A DNA stretch of 64,000 bases, from NCBI RefSeq assembly GCF_021730395.1, contig NC_069375.1:65809501-65873500 (forward strand), written 5' to 3'. Source of the stretch: Mercenaria mercenaria (lineage: Eukaryota > Mollusca > Bivalvia > Venerida > Veneridae). Position 1 is the first letter of the stretch, and every line of letters starts with the position of its first letter. The notes beneath the pieces are model-generated. The model was given only the letters and a program-made list of their open reading frames with translations. It was not told the DNA's origin and did not search any database. Below, in pieces: positions 11,913 through 23,939 of this stretch. Position numbers and translations under genes: made by a program.

Positions 11913-12507
11913 GAGTAAAATATTTATTGTTGATGACATTTTAAGATTGCATTTCTTGGAGAGAGTATAAATATTTTTTTATTAAATATGCGTTTTGCAC
12001 ATATTGCTTTAATGCAAAAATATTACGATTTTGTTCGTTTGAAAACAACAGTTGTTAGTTTTTTTTGCCATGACCATTTCAGTAGAGATAAAAATGTAGG
12101 CAACCAAATTAATGAACATCTTACTCTACTTCAACGAATTTGATTTTTGAGTACTTAAAACAATGCCATCCGTCACCTTGATTACTATAATGATTTGTAA
12201 AGCTTATACTGCAGTCATCCTAAATGTTCATTTAGTCCCAGTAAAGCTATTGTATTAACGCTATTCTGTAGAACCGGGGAAACCAGACACTCACAAATTT
12301 GCAGGTAAACACAATATTTTATTTGTTGGCATATACCTCATTTGGTATATCGCAAGTCGCCGTAGAGCGATCGATCCTGAAATTCGTCACATCGAAAGTT
12401 TCAAGTGTAATGTAGGTCTACATGACCGCCAGTATGTACGTGGTGTCTTTTGACATTTTCTAATTTTAGACGTTTTGAGATAAGATAAAGCACAAGTTGA
12501 TATAACA
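11913..12507. other. 5' flank of C1q gene copy A
   Basis: Conserved with 34900-36525 (block B, which carries extra insertions) and partly with 50880-51115. Shared marks include ACTGCAGTCATCCT and GTACGTGGTGTCTTTTGACA. No exon is seen. Confidence 0.55.
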
Positions 12508-12516
12508 TATATAAAA
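12508..12516 (+). promoter_or_regulatory. TATA-box-like site of C1q copy A
   Basis: TATATAAAA lies 60 bp before the ATG, and the surrounding 100 bp are well conserved in block B, where TATATATAA lies at about 36528-36536. Inferred core promoter. Confidence 0.45.
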
Positions 12517-12567
12517 CTGAAAAGGAATTAAGAGGACATCTTTGTGAATAAGTATTGTGATCTCGAG

Positions 12568-12841
12568 ATGAATTATAAAGTAATCACCATTCTCACATAC
12601 TTAAGTTTGTGTTATTGTCATATTGGGGACACATCTAAATACACGTCAAAGGATATTGGACAACTCGTTGAAAATTGGGAATCAAAATTTGCTGATGTTT
12701 ATAAACAGTTGGAAATTGTTAATTTGGGATGGCAGAAGGAAATTGCAATAAACAAGGAATTTCGGGAGAAGCTGGCGATTCAAGAACATGCTATTGAAAA
12801 ACTACGTGGTCAAAGGGATGTACAGTCTATAATAAGAAAAG
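12568..12841 (+). CDS. Secreted C1q-domain protein copy A, exon 1 (signal peptide and coiled coil)
   Basis: The start is the ATG at 12568 rather than an upstream GTG in the same frame. The first residues form a signal peptide (MNYKVITILTYLSLCYCH, cleavage likely near IGDTSKY), so the product is probably secreted. About 70 charged residues follow (VENWESKFADVYKQLEIVN ... NKEFREKLAIQEHAIEKL). Their heptad-like spacing suggests a short coiled coil for oligomer formation in place of a collagen stalk, as in many bivalve C1q proteins. The exon ends in phase 1 at G|GTAAAA. The reading past the donor ends quickly in a low-complexity stretch and is not counted. The three exons together give 232 residues. 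Confidence 0.85.
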
Positions 12842-13075
12842 GTAAAATTCAACCTGGATATATATATATATAGCGCTTGAAAATATTCAATTGCTTTGGT
12901 TTGTTTGCCTTGTATCTCCTAATCTCTCTTGAGAACTGACAATGGTGTCTCTTAATATTAAATCAAACGGAACAGAAACTACCATCATGTTGCTTTAGAA
13001 AAAGGTACACATATGCTCCAAAAGTGTAATAATCATTCATTTAAGACTTTAGTAACAAGCTGTTTTATTTCTTAG

Positions 13076-13314
13076 GTCGTCAAGGAAGTGAGGTCGTGGC
13101 CTTCACAGCATACTTGGACCACGAAATGACAAACCTAGGTCCAGACCACACAATACAATTCGGGGCAGTTGAGCTTAACGAAGGCGGAGCATACAATAAC
13201 AACACCGGTGTTTTCACGGCTCCAATGGACGGTGTTTACCTGTTTTCGTTCGCCGTGGAAGATTACCACCCCCACAGACTGTGGACCAAACTTGTTGTTG
13301 ATGGTCAACTGAAG
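13076..13314 (+). CDS. Secreted C1q-domain protein copy A, exon 2 (C1q domain, first half)
   Basis: Starts after TTATTTCTTAG and continues the phase-1 codon as GRQGSEVVAFTAYLD. It contains the family signature IQFGAVELNEGGAYNNNTG and VFTAPMDGVYLFSFAV, the aromatic strands typical of globular C1q domains (PF00386). It ends at AAG|GTAGAA in phase 0. C1q domains bind varied ligands, and in bivalves large families are linked to pathogen recognition. That role is inferred here from the family. Confidence 0.9.
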
Positions 13315-13610
13315 GTAGAAAACAATCGAATGTTACTTTAATCTACAAACCATATTTTACTATAACAATTACTTTAAGTTACTGATATGCAATTGTATTT
13401 GTTCAGCTGTTTTCAAAATATTTTGCACCATTATACTGACATAATTGTAAAATGTATTTCGATTATTTCGACACTGAAATAGTTTCAGGAACAATCTTGC
13501 GCATTTGGGACTTCTGAATAAAAGTAACCAGACGAGCACGTTGCTACTTTGAAAACTTTACATACGAAAAGGTTAAATGTGTAATAATGAGTAGTGTTTC
13601 TTTCCTACAG

Positions 13611-13796
13611 GCTAGTGTAATAGAATGGCCCGGACCAAACCACAATAATGCCCAAGGAAGTAACACAGTGGTGCTAAGGCTAACATCTGGACAGTCTGTC
13701 TTGGTTGCTGTTGATTCCCGGGAGTCAGGAGATAGTCTCCAAGGATGGTCCAATCTACGGTCAACGATGTTCACGGGTGTTTACCTAGGTCCTTGA
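13611..13796 (+). CDS. Secreted C1q-domain protein copy A, exon 3 (C1q domain, second half)
   Basis: Starts after TTTCCTACAG in phase 0 with ASVIEWPGPNHNNAQGSNTV, continues with VVLRLTSGQSVLVAVDSRES, and ends in the C1q-terminal strand TMFTGVYLGP and a TGA at 13794-13796. The LRLxxGQ and TMFTGVYL motifs are usual for the C-terminal half of the domain. There is no break, so this copy appears functional, unlike the block B copy. Confidence 0.88.
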   Translation, partial: ASVIEWPGPNHNNAQGSNTVVLRLTSGQSVLVAVDSRESGDSLQGWSNLRSTMFTGVYLGP

Positions 13797-13981
13797 AGTT
13801 TCGTGAAACAGAGAATAACAAATTAAATAGCATTCATTGAGTTAACTTATTTCCTTTGAGTTTGTCCCTAATCTGGTCGTATGACTAATGGGTTGCGGTA
13901 GCGAGCAAGCGTTGATACACTTATTGGAACCTCATGAAATATGACAGTGGTAGCCTGTTAACCCAGTTTATCTTGGTATCA
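13797..13981. other. 3' flank of C1q copy A
   Basis: Contains CCCTAATCTGGTCGTATGAC and an ACACTTATTGGAACC stretch that recur after block B's C1q gene (47275 onward), and partly near 20780. No gene is seen. Confidence 0.5.
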
Positions 13982-14238
13982 ATTTTCTACGGATCGCGGG
14001 GTCGCGAGTTCGATCCTTGGGCGGGGCGTGTGTTCTCCGTGACTATTTGATAAACGACATTGTGTCTGAAATCATTAGTCCTCCACCTCTGATTCATGTG
14101 GGGAAGTTGGCAGTTACTTGCGGAGAACAGGTTTGTACTGGTACAGAATCCAGGAACACTGATTAAGTTAACTGCCCGCCGTTACATAACTGAAATACTG
14201 TTGAAAAACGGCGTTAAACCCAAAAACAAACAAACAAT
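13982..14238 (+). mobile_element. SINE family 2, 5'-truncated copy
   Basis: Begins inside the tRNA head (TCTACGGATCGCGGGGTC, GAGTTCGATCC) and keeps the whole body and the GGCGTTAAACCCAAAAAC tail found at 7702-7993. The open frame over it is incidental. Confidence 0.75.
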
Positions 14239-15761
14239 TTTATACCCTGTTATAGATACACTTTGTCCTGTAATTAGAATTAAGCCAAAGACATTTAATT
14301 ATTAGTAAGGAAAAGAATTGTAGTTGATTAAAGATCCATATTCACAGAACATATAGAAAACGACTTCATAGTACCTTTGTTTACATAAAACTAACATGTT
14401 TGTTTACATAAAACTAACATGTTTGTATGAATTAACAGTACTATGTGTACATGTGTAGCTAAGTGCAGTACAAATTTATCAAAATTGTATATTGATTATA
14501 GTAGTCTAAAGATATGTTAGAATCAAGTTCATTGAAAATATAGATAATGACTCTATAGTACTTTTGTTTACATAAAACTAACATGTTTGTGTGTATAAAC
14601 AGTACTATGTGTTAGGTTTCAAAATTCTAATACTCCTAGTTAAGTGCAAATTTATAAGTCCGCTAAACAATCTAAAAAGTTGACAAATGACTGTTATACA
14701 TGGTACATTTAATTAATTGCGAATGCAGATGTACTGTAACAACGTTTGCATATTTAGTCAAATCATATTCACATGATGAGGATTTTCTACATTTTGAATA
14801 AACAGCAAAATGTAAAAAAAAAGATAAATATCCAACAGGGAATGCTAAGTCCCCAACACGCAGCCACCCCAGCAACATCTTTAACAAAGGCGAATAACAA
14901 TCCCTGAAGGGTGATGATATAACAACACTGACTCGATGTACGGAAAGACATTTTACGGCCGCCACACAGCACAACCAATATAGCTGCGCATATTCAACAG
15001 GGAATTCTACGTTCCAAATTTAAACATGGAACCTATGTCACTTTTAAAAAGATGCACATTGGAAAATGAAATAAATAAATTCTATTAATCAATCTCTTGT
15101 GGTTTTTTTTCTGGTTTCAAAAGATTTACATTGGAAAACAGTCAATCAAAATTCCTTTTGACAAAACATTTAGAACTAAAGCAAATAGTTTGAAAATAAA
15201 AAGTTCTCATCCTTGGAGTTGTTTAGAGAGATATGCAATATCATTTGAATTGCCTGATGTTTAAGTAAAAATCAAGGGGGAAACTTTCTACGAAAAAGGT
15301 GGATCAAACAGTAGTATGATAATTTGAAGACTTTCGTGACTTATTTCTTTCCGGCATTTACAAGTAAAAAGCTCCGATGTCATATCACAAGCTTAAGTTG
15401 GTTAAAATAAAAAAATATGCTAAAAACCAATTTAAAGTACACTGAAATTTTATAAAGAATCTAAGAGAGTCACAGAACATTAATTTTTCGATCTAATACT
15501 ATACAAAATAGGTCATTGTGTCTTAAAGGAATTGTAATAAAAGTGTAGGTATTTATGGATAATACATTTTCTTTTTACGGTCAAATGATTACATTACAAT
15601 TTTAAGGAAGCATGGACGCATGACTAAGTTGATATATAGTATATTTCAATGTATAGATAAACTGATATACCTTAAAATTTCTTTATCAAAAGTCTTGTCA
15701 GATATGGTAGTGAATAAATATATGATAGGAAATACGATTTAATACGTATCTACTTAAACAG
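14239..15761. other. Spacer between C1q and the sulfotransferase pseudogene, block A
   Basis: Noncoding. Aligns with 47256-48570 and, in part, with 21550-21900 (for example TTTGTGTGTATAAACAGTAC). It includes a 24-bp direct repeat, TTGTTTACATAAAACTAACA, near 14378-14425. Confidence 0.55.
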
Positions 15762-15852
15762 ATGAAAAGTCTGAAATACGTTTCATTCAGGAATATTTGT
15801 GTTTTGTTCCACAAAAGTGTTCTATATATTGTTTGACGGTATTATTAGAGGT
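15762..15852 (+). pseudogene. Sulfotransferase pseudogene 1, exon 1 remnant
   Basis: Clear match to exon 1 of the intact copies (ATGAAAAGTCTGAAATACGT ... CACAAAAGTGTTCTATATAT). A one-base insertion after the fifth codon shifts the frame and leads to a stop within the exon. The donor GGTAAG is changed to GTGATG. It cannot make a signal anchor as it stands. Confidence 0.8.
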
Positions 15853-16466
15853 GATGAGTTAAAAGCTCTTATTTCGTTAGTATGAACATGTAATGAGCTT
15901 TGATTAATGAGCCTTGTACAGGTAGTACCGTGTTCTTATGCCAATAATGTCATAATATGAATTAAGGCACTGCCTAGCATGGGGATTTATCTTTTATATA
16001 TCTACTTATGAAGAAATATTCAACACTAAAAAGAAAGTGAAACTTCGCTCTAAACAGTTTACATTTTGTGTCATCATACCTCTTACAGCGAATATCATAC
16101 TTTGCAAAATTTACGGGAATCCGTGACGGTGACGTCATTCATCGCGTTCTCGCACTGGCTTTTAGGATGCACTCCACTCAGAAACTTGACGGCCTTTACA
16201 CTTCATGACTGTTTAACTTGAGTGTTTTTCAGTTGCATGTACAGTTTTCATTACGAAAAAGAAATAAAAAGAATCATGTTGGCGCGGTTTACGAATTTCT
16301 GTGACTGACTCGGGATGATCGGATGTTCTTGCAGACAACCAGTCTGCGTTGTGTACATAAACCGGAACCGGAAAACATCGAAAACATTGCCTCAGTATAT
16401 GCAGACAACAAAGACGAATAACTATATATGGACGTTACCGTCTCGGGGATTTTCATCCCCTATTAA
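15853..16466. other. Shortened intron and unrelated DNA in pseudogene 1
   Basis: Starts as intron 1 sequence; from about 16100 to 16466 it matches neither intact copy. No exon is recognised in this foreign piece. Confidence 0.5.
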
Positions 16467-16837
16467 ACGCACCGGCGGGTCTGAATTTCAAAACATGACT
16501 GCAAAACTGATATAAAACATACAATGCAATCAATCAGCGTCCGTGGAATGGTTTAAAACTTCTTGGTAGCATTGATGATAATTTGGAATTCATAGATGAA
16601 TTGTTCAGGGGCCTAGTTGGTGAAACGCTTAGAATTAGAAATCTAGAAACCGTTCTGTACGAACTCAAACTTAATAGAATCCCATATCTGAATTCAGATA
16701 GTCGCAAAAAGCAGCGACGTAAACATTTAATCCAGGCTTACCTAAATATTGACATATCAGTGATTGGGAGAATACAACAATTGTTTTACTTAGACTTCTC
16801 ATTGTTTGGCTATGATCCTTTGCCACCAACATTGTAA
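16467..16837 (+). pseudogene. Sulfotransferase pseudogene 1, 3' part of exon 2
   Basis: Resumes the catalytic exon at the THRRAWF region (ACGCACCGGCGGG) and runs to the normal stop, ending LFGYDPLPPTL. About 860 nt of the exon are missing, including both PAPS-binding motifs, and an early stop lies in the remaining part near 16513. A frame from 16583 to the stop stays open (EFIDELFRGLVGETLRIRN), but it encodes only the C-terminal tail. Confidence 0.85.
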
Positions 16838-16953
16838 CTTATATGACGAATGAATTTCAAACACGTAAATCCTTTACTTCCAAACCATAAATCTTTGACA
16901 TGAGTGTACCAAAATAAAATAAAAAACGTTAATCTGAATACATGGATATTATT

Positions 16954-17116
16954 AGGTTATTTAACATTGTTCTGTACAATACGGAGATATATTTGGACGA
17001 GTACCCAGCTGAGAAAAACATATTGGACGAGCCGCTAGGCGAGTTCAATATGGTTTTCTCAGCTGGGTACGAGTCCAAATATATGTCGTATTGTACAGTA
17101 CAATGTTAAATAACCT
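16954..17116. mobile_element. Palindromic MITE with AGGTTATTTAACATTG ends
   Basis: Near-perfect foldback of 163 bp: AGGTTATTTAACATTGTTCT on the left and its reverse on the right, with GTACCCAGCTGAGAAAA and its reverse TTTTCTCAGCTGGGTAC inside. A fragment of a second copy lies at about 17195-17265. Confidence 0.75.
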
Positions 17117-17369
17117 TTTTATTCTATATCTATTTTACCTTACTATAATAATAGTTTAAATTAAAAATGTTTCACTGAATATTGCCTTTTCTAGTTTCTC
17201 CCAGCTTGGTACGAGTGCAAATATATATTATACAGAACAATGTTAGACCTTAAATAACCTTTTTATTCTATATTTATTTCACTTCATACGTAATATACGC
17301 AATTCATTGAATGTTGTTTTTTTCTGCGTATCATCATTAAAAAAAGTATATGGTGCAACCTCCCTACAA

Positions 17370-17650
17370 CAGCCATTTGGCGATTTGGGTAATAATAATA
17401 CTTGGCCGGGATATTATGCCCACAAACATTGTCAGCAAGTTTGGTGAAGATCGGATGAAAACTGTTCGACTTAAAAGAGCGGACAAGGCTAAATTCCCCG
17501 TTTTTCGAGTAATTCAAGGACAATAATCAAAGAGTGTCTGGTACAATTTGGCTCGTTATCGAAACTGGCCGAGATGTAATGCCCACAAACATTGTCAGCA
17601 AGTTTGGTGAAGATCCGACGAAAACTGAATTATAGAGCAGACATGTTTTG
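17370..17650. repeat. Interspersed repeat with two units of about 145 bp
   Basis: Two units share CTTGGCCGGGATATTATGCC or CTGGCCGAGATGTAATGCCC, then CACAAACATTGTCAGCAAGT, then TTTGGTGAAGATC. A related single unit lies at 23940-24100. This is noncoding, satellite-like DNA. Confidence 0.6.
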
Positions 17651-18060
17651 GATGCTGGCCGCCCGTCCGTTGCCATTCATACTCTTCTCCATTTTGTTTC
17701 TTAACCTTTAAATAAAAACTGCTGAGGTAGCTATTCAGACAGTCAGGGCTGATACCAATTTCTAGGTTTCGTCCGGAACGGCTTCTTTACGCGACTTTTC
17801 AAATATTCCAACATCTGATGATCCTTTTTACTGTATTTTTAAGTTTTTGATTATTAACGACTGTTTTAATATCTAAATCAGATAACATTGTTATCCCTTG
17901 AATCGTTTTTGTGTGTTGTAAACAAAAAAACTCAAATTAAATCCAGATTTCAAGACGCATAATCAAACTCTGTACATAGAGTGCCTACTTCATCCGATTA
18001 CATTCGGAACATTTCACGCGTTTCGGGCTTTACCGTATGTTTAACATGGGACTGCTAAAC
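17651..18060. other. Intergenic DNA, nothing recognised
   Basis: No gene, RNA or clear repeat could be supported in this stretch. Confidence 0.4.
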
Positions 18061-18150
18061 CGTCCAAATACAGAAAATACAGGATTTTTTGTACGCGCGT
18101 GCGTCCAAATACAGAAAATACAGGATTTTTGTACGCACGTGCATCCAAAT
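18061..18150. repeat. Short tandem repeat, unit about 46 bp
   Basis: Two and a half units of CGTCCAAATACAGAAAATAC followed by AGGATTTTTTGTACGCGCGT. Confidence 0.65.
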
Positions 18151-18199
18151 ACCGTAATATATTGTACGGTCACGTGTTGCAAATGAACGTTCGCGATTG

Positions 18200-18480
18200 G
18201 ATAGATGGAATAGGTATAGAATAAAATAAAGATATTACCTATCTCTATTTGATATATTCTGATATTTCTTCTATTCTATATTTATGTATATGGTTTGACT
18301 GAAAATGACGACATTATCATAATCAAAAAGTTGAGATATCTATAGTTTTAGCATACATGGGTATAATAAAGATATTACTATGTTTCATATCTCTATTTAA
18401 CATATTCTGATATTTCTTCTTTACCATATATCTGTACAAGATATATCTAAAATAACGACTATATTATGAACAAATAGTAG
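18200..18480. repeat. Diverged direct repeat of about 160 bp
   Basis: AATAAAGATATTACCTATCT, then a TATTCTGATATTTCTTCT motif, occurs near 18205 and again near 18365; a related piece with GGGTATAGTAAAGATATTA lies near 20142. Confidence 0.5.
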
Positions 18481-19599
18481 AAAAATCGATTATTATTATT
18501 CAACTTTACAATATTACAGACTGTATTAGATCAATTGCAAACATCATATGAAACAGACAGAACTAATACAAAACATAACTGAGCCAATATGAGAAAACAG
18601 GGCCAATACGAGAAAAACAGGGCCAATACGGAATTCAAGCATTTTGATTGGTTTAAAAGAGAGGGCCAATATGGAGAACTCACTTCCGTTAGATTTTTAA
18701 ATGACGCCATTTTGTTTTACATCAGAGTTATAGATTACAGTTTTTTCACATTTTGACAAAAAATAATCTGACATGTTCATGTAATAACCAAGTATGACTG
18801 AGCGGGATGTACGTCTTCAATCATAGATTACAACGATATTTTCACTTATTCGGTACTGTGTAAAATGCAAGTGTTTCCTGTCAGAAATTCTGGCAGTTGT
18901 CAAGGAAAATAAAGTGAAAATACGGAAACTCAGATTAATTTAAAGGATGAGACTTATTTTTAGCAGACATTTTGATATTATGGACTATTTGTGCAATGAT
19001 AAATAGCGATTCAAATACTGGAAAGTGGATGAATAAATTGGCGACCAAGAGTGTCAGTTGTGAACTGCAAACAATTTCGGATAAGAATTAAACGAGGCAT
19101 GGGAGTGTATTATATGTGCTTGGTTGGTTATATTATCTTGATCAACATATATGTGTACAATTTTGTGTTTCGTTGCATGCAGCCTAAAAGGAAATTAAAA
19201 GCAGTTTTACCACAATTCAAATGATAAGATAACTCACTAAAGAAAATAAATCAGAATTCAAAAAACAAAGGTAAGTTCTATCTACTCTTGATTATATCAC
19301 ATCAAAAATATCTCTAAACAATTATTCTCTAGTACCTATATACAACTCATTAAGTTTTACCGGCTAAAATGATAATGATTTCTAAGATGAATCTAAATAA
19401 CTTGTCAAGATTTTTCACATTAACATGCATAGCTACCATAAGGTAACCCACAAAGTTCTTATACTTTTACCGCCAACAGTCGAAAGTTGAATATTAATAT
19501 TATCATTAATCAAGCGATTTCATATTGGCCTAGTTATTTGTCCTCGGGCAGTCATATTGGCCCTCGGTCTACGGCCTCGTGCCAATACGACAACCCTTA
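18481..19599. other. Repeat-derived stretch with GGGCCAATAYG motifs
   Basis: GGGCCAATACG or its reverse occurs several times near 18590-18680 and 19520-19590. An inverted pair (ATCAAGCGATTTCATATTGG near 19505 and its diverged reverse near 20094) encloses a LINE-like tail, so this is probably an old element. No coding region. Confidence 0.45.
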
Positions 19600-20092
19600 C
19601 AAGATACAAGATACAAGAAGATACAAGAAACTTTATTTAACGTCGAATACTATATATAACAAAAACATTAGCTTAAAGCTATTTCCCGACAAACATATGT
19701 AAAAATAATATAACTATTAAAAGAGGCTGTAAAAGAAAAGTACATGGTTAAAGCATAGCATAAAAAAGATAAGCATATTATATTGGTACATGCAAGTAAA
19801 AAATACAAGTCTATGGGCATAAATAAGGAATTAGTAGTTGACAGTCGGGTATGTGACAAGTGTGAGACAGAAAACCTAATTCCCCAAGTAAAGTACTTAT
19901 CCAAACCTACCGAAAGAAAGATGTAGAGAGGGAAAAGGGGCCTGAGAGGGTCATACACAGTGCCACACCCGCCTCTGTCATCTACAATGTTATCACAATA
20001 AAAACAGATTGGCATCATGCATGAAAGAGAGAGAAAAAAGATATATATAAAAAATATATATTAAGAATATACTGAATAATAACAAATAAAAA
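19600..20092 (-). mobile_element. Possible 3' tail of a non-LTR retrotransposon, minus strand
   Basis: Read on the minus strand it ends in short repeats of TTGTATC (near 19600-19630) after a T-rich 3'-UTR-like stretch, as some LINE 3' tails do. It interrupts an older inverted pair (19493-19520 and 20093-20120). The 116-residue frame on the minus strand (19668-20018) has no recognisable domain. No reverse transcriptase is present. Confidence 0.4.
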
Positions 20093-20169
20093 GGCCAGTA
20101 TGAAATTGCTTGATTAATAACATTATATTATAAAATATATGGGTATAGTAAAGATATTATAATTATTCT

Positions 20170-20310
20170 AGCATGTTTAACATACCCTGAAATCCCGAAA
20201 ATAAACCGATTTTGAAAATAAGCCGGTCTCGAAAATAAGCCACCATTTCACTACAGGCAAAACGAGCTCGTAGATTAGCCGCACTCAAAAATAAACCGTC
20301 CAGTTTTTGT
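20170..20310. repeat. Short repeats of AAAATAAGCCG motif
   Basis: Several diverged units of TGAAAATAAGCCGGTCTC and AAAATAAACCG lie in a row. Noncoding. Confidence 0.5.
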
Positions 20311-20769
20311 ATCAGTGATAGTATCAATGACTTTGTTAGGACGCCATATAAGATACAATGTAGCAAAAGTTACCAACGTGTACATAGCAGATTTATTTCC
20401 AAATGTAATAGCAATAAAACATACTTTGGAATAAAAACACTTTGAACAATGCAAGTTGTTCTGGTTTTTAAAACCCTGGACAAATTAAAACTTAAAAAGC
20501 AATAAAATTCTTGTCTCAAACACTTCTTGTCATGTCAGTTCTATTAATTAAAGTGACTGGTATTTATAACACAATGCAGTGTTTATCACGTATTGTGTAA
20601 GTTATTCATACTTGTTGGGCGATTAAATCATAATTTGTTAGCCTAAGGCCAGACAAAACCTTTTAATGGGTAATTATCTGTTAGCATAGGATTATTTTCA
20701 GTAAGAAATTGTAACAAAACAGATATGTCAGAAGTATAAGTATTTACCGACGTAGATGTTTTTACTAAA

Positions 20770-21900
20770 AAGCAATACACACTTATTTGAACCCCATGAA
20801 ATGTGACAGTAGTAGCCTTTTTTTTCCCAACGATTTATCAAAATCAACTTCAATATGTTTCTGCACAGACTTTAATCAGGAATAGACTGTCTCACAACTA
20901 TTTCGTATCTATCCTCCGTACAATGTAGTTCAATGCGGAATAGTTGAGCACATCTGACGTCTTTATCGTTATAGACTAGAAAATTTGGCCTACTGTAGAT
21001 CTATTACCATCTTTGACGCAGCTGTGGATTTGATCACAAGCTTACAAGTACTCATGCCTAGTAAAATGGTTTAGCATATTTTAAGTATTTATATAAATGG
21101 CACAGTAATTTACTACGAATAAATATCGGCTGCATGCTTTTACTTCATATCTTTTTACTTTACAGGGGTTTTAATGCATAAATGTATATATAACCAAAGC
21201 ACAGTATAATACTGATTATGTAGTTAGCCGAATCAAATCCTACATGTATTGAATTTCTAACTATCAAAGCGCTGTTAGCGCTTATGCCATTTTTGGATCA
21301 TGCATGTTACTTACATAAATTACCTTCCATCAGTACTGTGCTATCAGTACTTTGATTTTAACCTACTATAGATATAAATGAATTTTGCCCTGTAATTCAG
21401 CAAAACGGGTATTTGATTGTTCGTAGGGCTGGGATTTTAATTAAAATTAATATTTATCTGTATCATACTACTCGTAGTCGTTTAAATGTATGTTAAATCC
21501 AAATACATATCTGAAATTAATAATTTAATATCAATTAAAACTTCACAGTATCTTTTTAAACATAACATTAACATGTTTGTGTGTAAAAACAGTACAACGT
21601 GTTTGGTCTAAAGCTGAGCACACCTAATACATGTGCAGCTATGTGCACAGCAAATGTGTACTTCCGCTAAAGCACTGGAAGTCTTCTTCAAACATAACTG
21701 TTATACGTGATATTTGATAATTATATATAGTTTATCATAGTTTAAACATCAGTCAAACCAAATTCATATACAGAGGATATTCTACATTTTGGTTAGTAAC
21801 AAACTGAAAAAGATATTACCTTTGTGAAAGATGCACATAAGATATCTTTATGAATTTGAAATACATTGTAAATAAAAACGAAATTATCGCATGAATTTAG
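20770..21900. repeat. Extra copy of the C1q-to-sulfotransferase spacer
   Basis: ACACTTATTTGAACCCCATG and GAAATGTGACAGTAGTAGCC match 13918-13960. TGTTTGTGTGTAAAAACAGT, CCGCTAAA and ACATAACTGTTATACGTGAT match 14586-14700 and 47760-47880. The stretch carries no C1q or sulfotransferase exon, so it is a gene-less remnant of a further array unit. Confidence 0.6.
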
Positions 21901-22290
21901 TATTTTGACGGTAACATTTCCAAAATTATTATAAGACCATAGTGACTTAATAACCACTGAAATTGATAGAGTATATGCTGAAGTTTAAAAATGAAATTCA
22001 CATAAAATAAAATATCATTGAAATGTAACCGATCGGCTACATCGGTTTGATCCACCTACCCGGTTACAGGGTTTTTGTGAATTTCGGTTTTAGTTTTCTA
22101 ACCCAGATATAAATTTAAATCAACCGTTAAGTGGTTAAAGTTCCTTTCCATGAATCAGCATTGTTCTAAGACTATACCCAGTCGTCATTTACAAATGTAC
22201 TTATCAGTTCTCCGCATCTGGCGATGTATATGGTAATCATATATCGCTTATGGAGCATCCAAATGGCATGCAAAACATTCTGGAACGACA
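21901..22290. other. Intergenic DNA, nothing recognised
   Basis: AT-rich, with no supported gene or repeat. Confidence 0.4.
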
Positions 22291-22299
22291 AATACATGT

Positions 22300-22900
22300 A
22301 CCAACTTCAGAGAATGATTAACCTGACCGTCGGAATAAGACAATCTGGAAAGACTTACCCGCCTGTTTTGGATAGACGTGCCGGACAAACCTGCCTGTAT
22401 GAGTAAGAAGTTATGGAATGACTGATCAACCTGTCTGGTAGAGACGTGCCAGAATAACTTATCCACCTGTCTGAGTAAGACGTTCAGGAATGAAAAACTC
22501 ATCGTTTTAGTTAGACGTGCCGGACTGCTCACCTGTCTGAGTAAGCATTCTGAAATGTTTGACCCTCCCGTTTAAGTTAGACGTTATTACGTGACAAACT
22601 CACGTCTTTGGGTAAGACTTCCGGACTAACCTGCCTGCCTTAGTTAAAAAAGCTTTTTAGAGTGACCAGCCCTTGTGTTTGCGTTAGCAATTCGGTAAGT
22701 CTGAGTTAACATTCCGGAATGACTTACCCACCTGTTTGAGTTAGATGGCCCTCCTGTCTAAGTTAGGCGTTTCAGAATGACAAACCGTCTGTTAGGTTTA
22801 TACGTTCTTGAACAACTAACGTCCAGTTATGAACGATTATCGTCCAGTTATGGGTTAGACTTTCCCGAATGACTTACGTCCAACATAGCGAAAGACATTT
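22300..22900. repeat. Degenerate minisatellite, unit about 36 bp
   Basis: Around fifteen diverged units of the form GAATGACTTACCCACCTGTC then TGAGTTAGACGTTCC. A short run of the same units in reverse lies at the left edge of block A (about 2600-2660). It therefore sits at the block boundary. Open frames across it are by-products. Confidence 0.65.
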
Positions 22901-23939
22901 CCCAAATGCACGACCATAAGCACATTTAAGTTTTTTTTGTGCTTCGTTAGCCTCTTACTATTGTATTAATTTTAGGGTACCTAACATTTATGTTTAACAT
23001 GCGGGTTAGTCAAGAGGGTAAGTCATCCCAGAAAGTCTAACATAGTCGTTCCAGAACGTTTAACAACATGCAACGATGGATGACACACTCCTACATGGTT
23101 CGAGTAAAAGCGGTAGGTAAAGGAATACTTGGTATATCCTTATATATTGGAATGCAACAAGTAGTAAAGCACATGGAGACTGGGCGATTTCACGTGATAT
23201 TTTACCGATTTGCGATTGGCTTATCGCATTTATGGAACGCCGTTATTGCAATAAAGCTGACACTCTGTATGATATATATAGAGAATGTCTTGTGACCTGA
23301 ATTCCTTATTTATTATTTCATATAACTTATTAAATCTTTCAGTGGTGATCAATATTGATACCTAGTTGTGCATAAGGGATTTTTAAGATTCCTCTTTGTT
23401 TAATTTCATGGATTATGGTCTTGAGTTTGTTTTTTTTTTTGTTGTTTTTTTTTTTTTTTTTTTTTGCTCTATATGTCAATTAAGTCCAAGTGAAGGCATG
23501 AATCACATTTGTAATAGTTCTAGTAAAGTATTTCAATAGTCAAGGAATGTGGCCTGTTGAGCTAAAAGTTATGCCATACATGAAAGGGAAATATAGTTAT
23601 TTTTGCTCAGAACAATAACTTTCAGAATTAAGAAATATATATTTCATAGGTCTACTTGTACAACATGTAGAATGGAGTTATTTTTCCTATGTAAAGCGTA
23701 ATGGTATGATAAAAAAACAAGTACGATATTCACTCATAAGTTACTTTTAGCCTGGTATAACTTCTGGCCGCAGGAAATCTTTCGACTTGTAACAAAACTT
23801 GATCGTGAAAATGTACTGTATACTAGAGCTGTTTTTGAGACAAGCGCATGTCTCCCACAACTGCCTAATCATCTTTAGAGTTATGTATCTGCTTCAACCA
23901 TGCACCAATACATGTATCATTGGCATCTGTGTACAAAGC
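22901..23939. other. Left part of duplicated block B
   Basis: Aligns from about 23034 with 2640 onward. A poly-T run lies at 23429-23465. The 75-residue frame at 23068-23295 has no counterpart in block A and is not called. Confidence 0.5.

Noticed and set aside
12544-12567. Upstream GTG start for the C1q gene
   Set aside because: It would put charged residues before the signal peptide; the ATG at 12568 gives a normal signal peptide and is conserved at 36603.
19668-20018. 116-residue minus-strand frame
   Set aside because: No recognisable domain; it lies in a probable LINE 3' tail and is cysteine- and phenylalanine-rich by composition.
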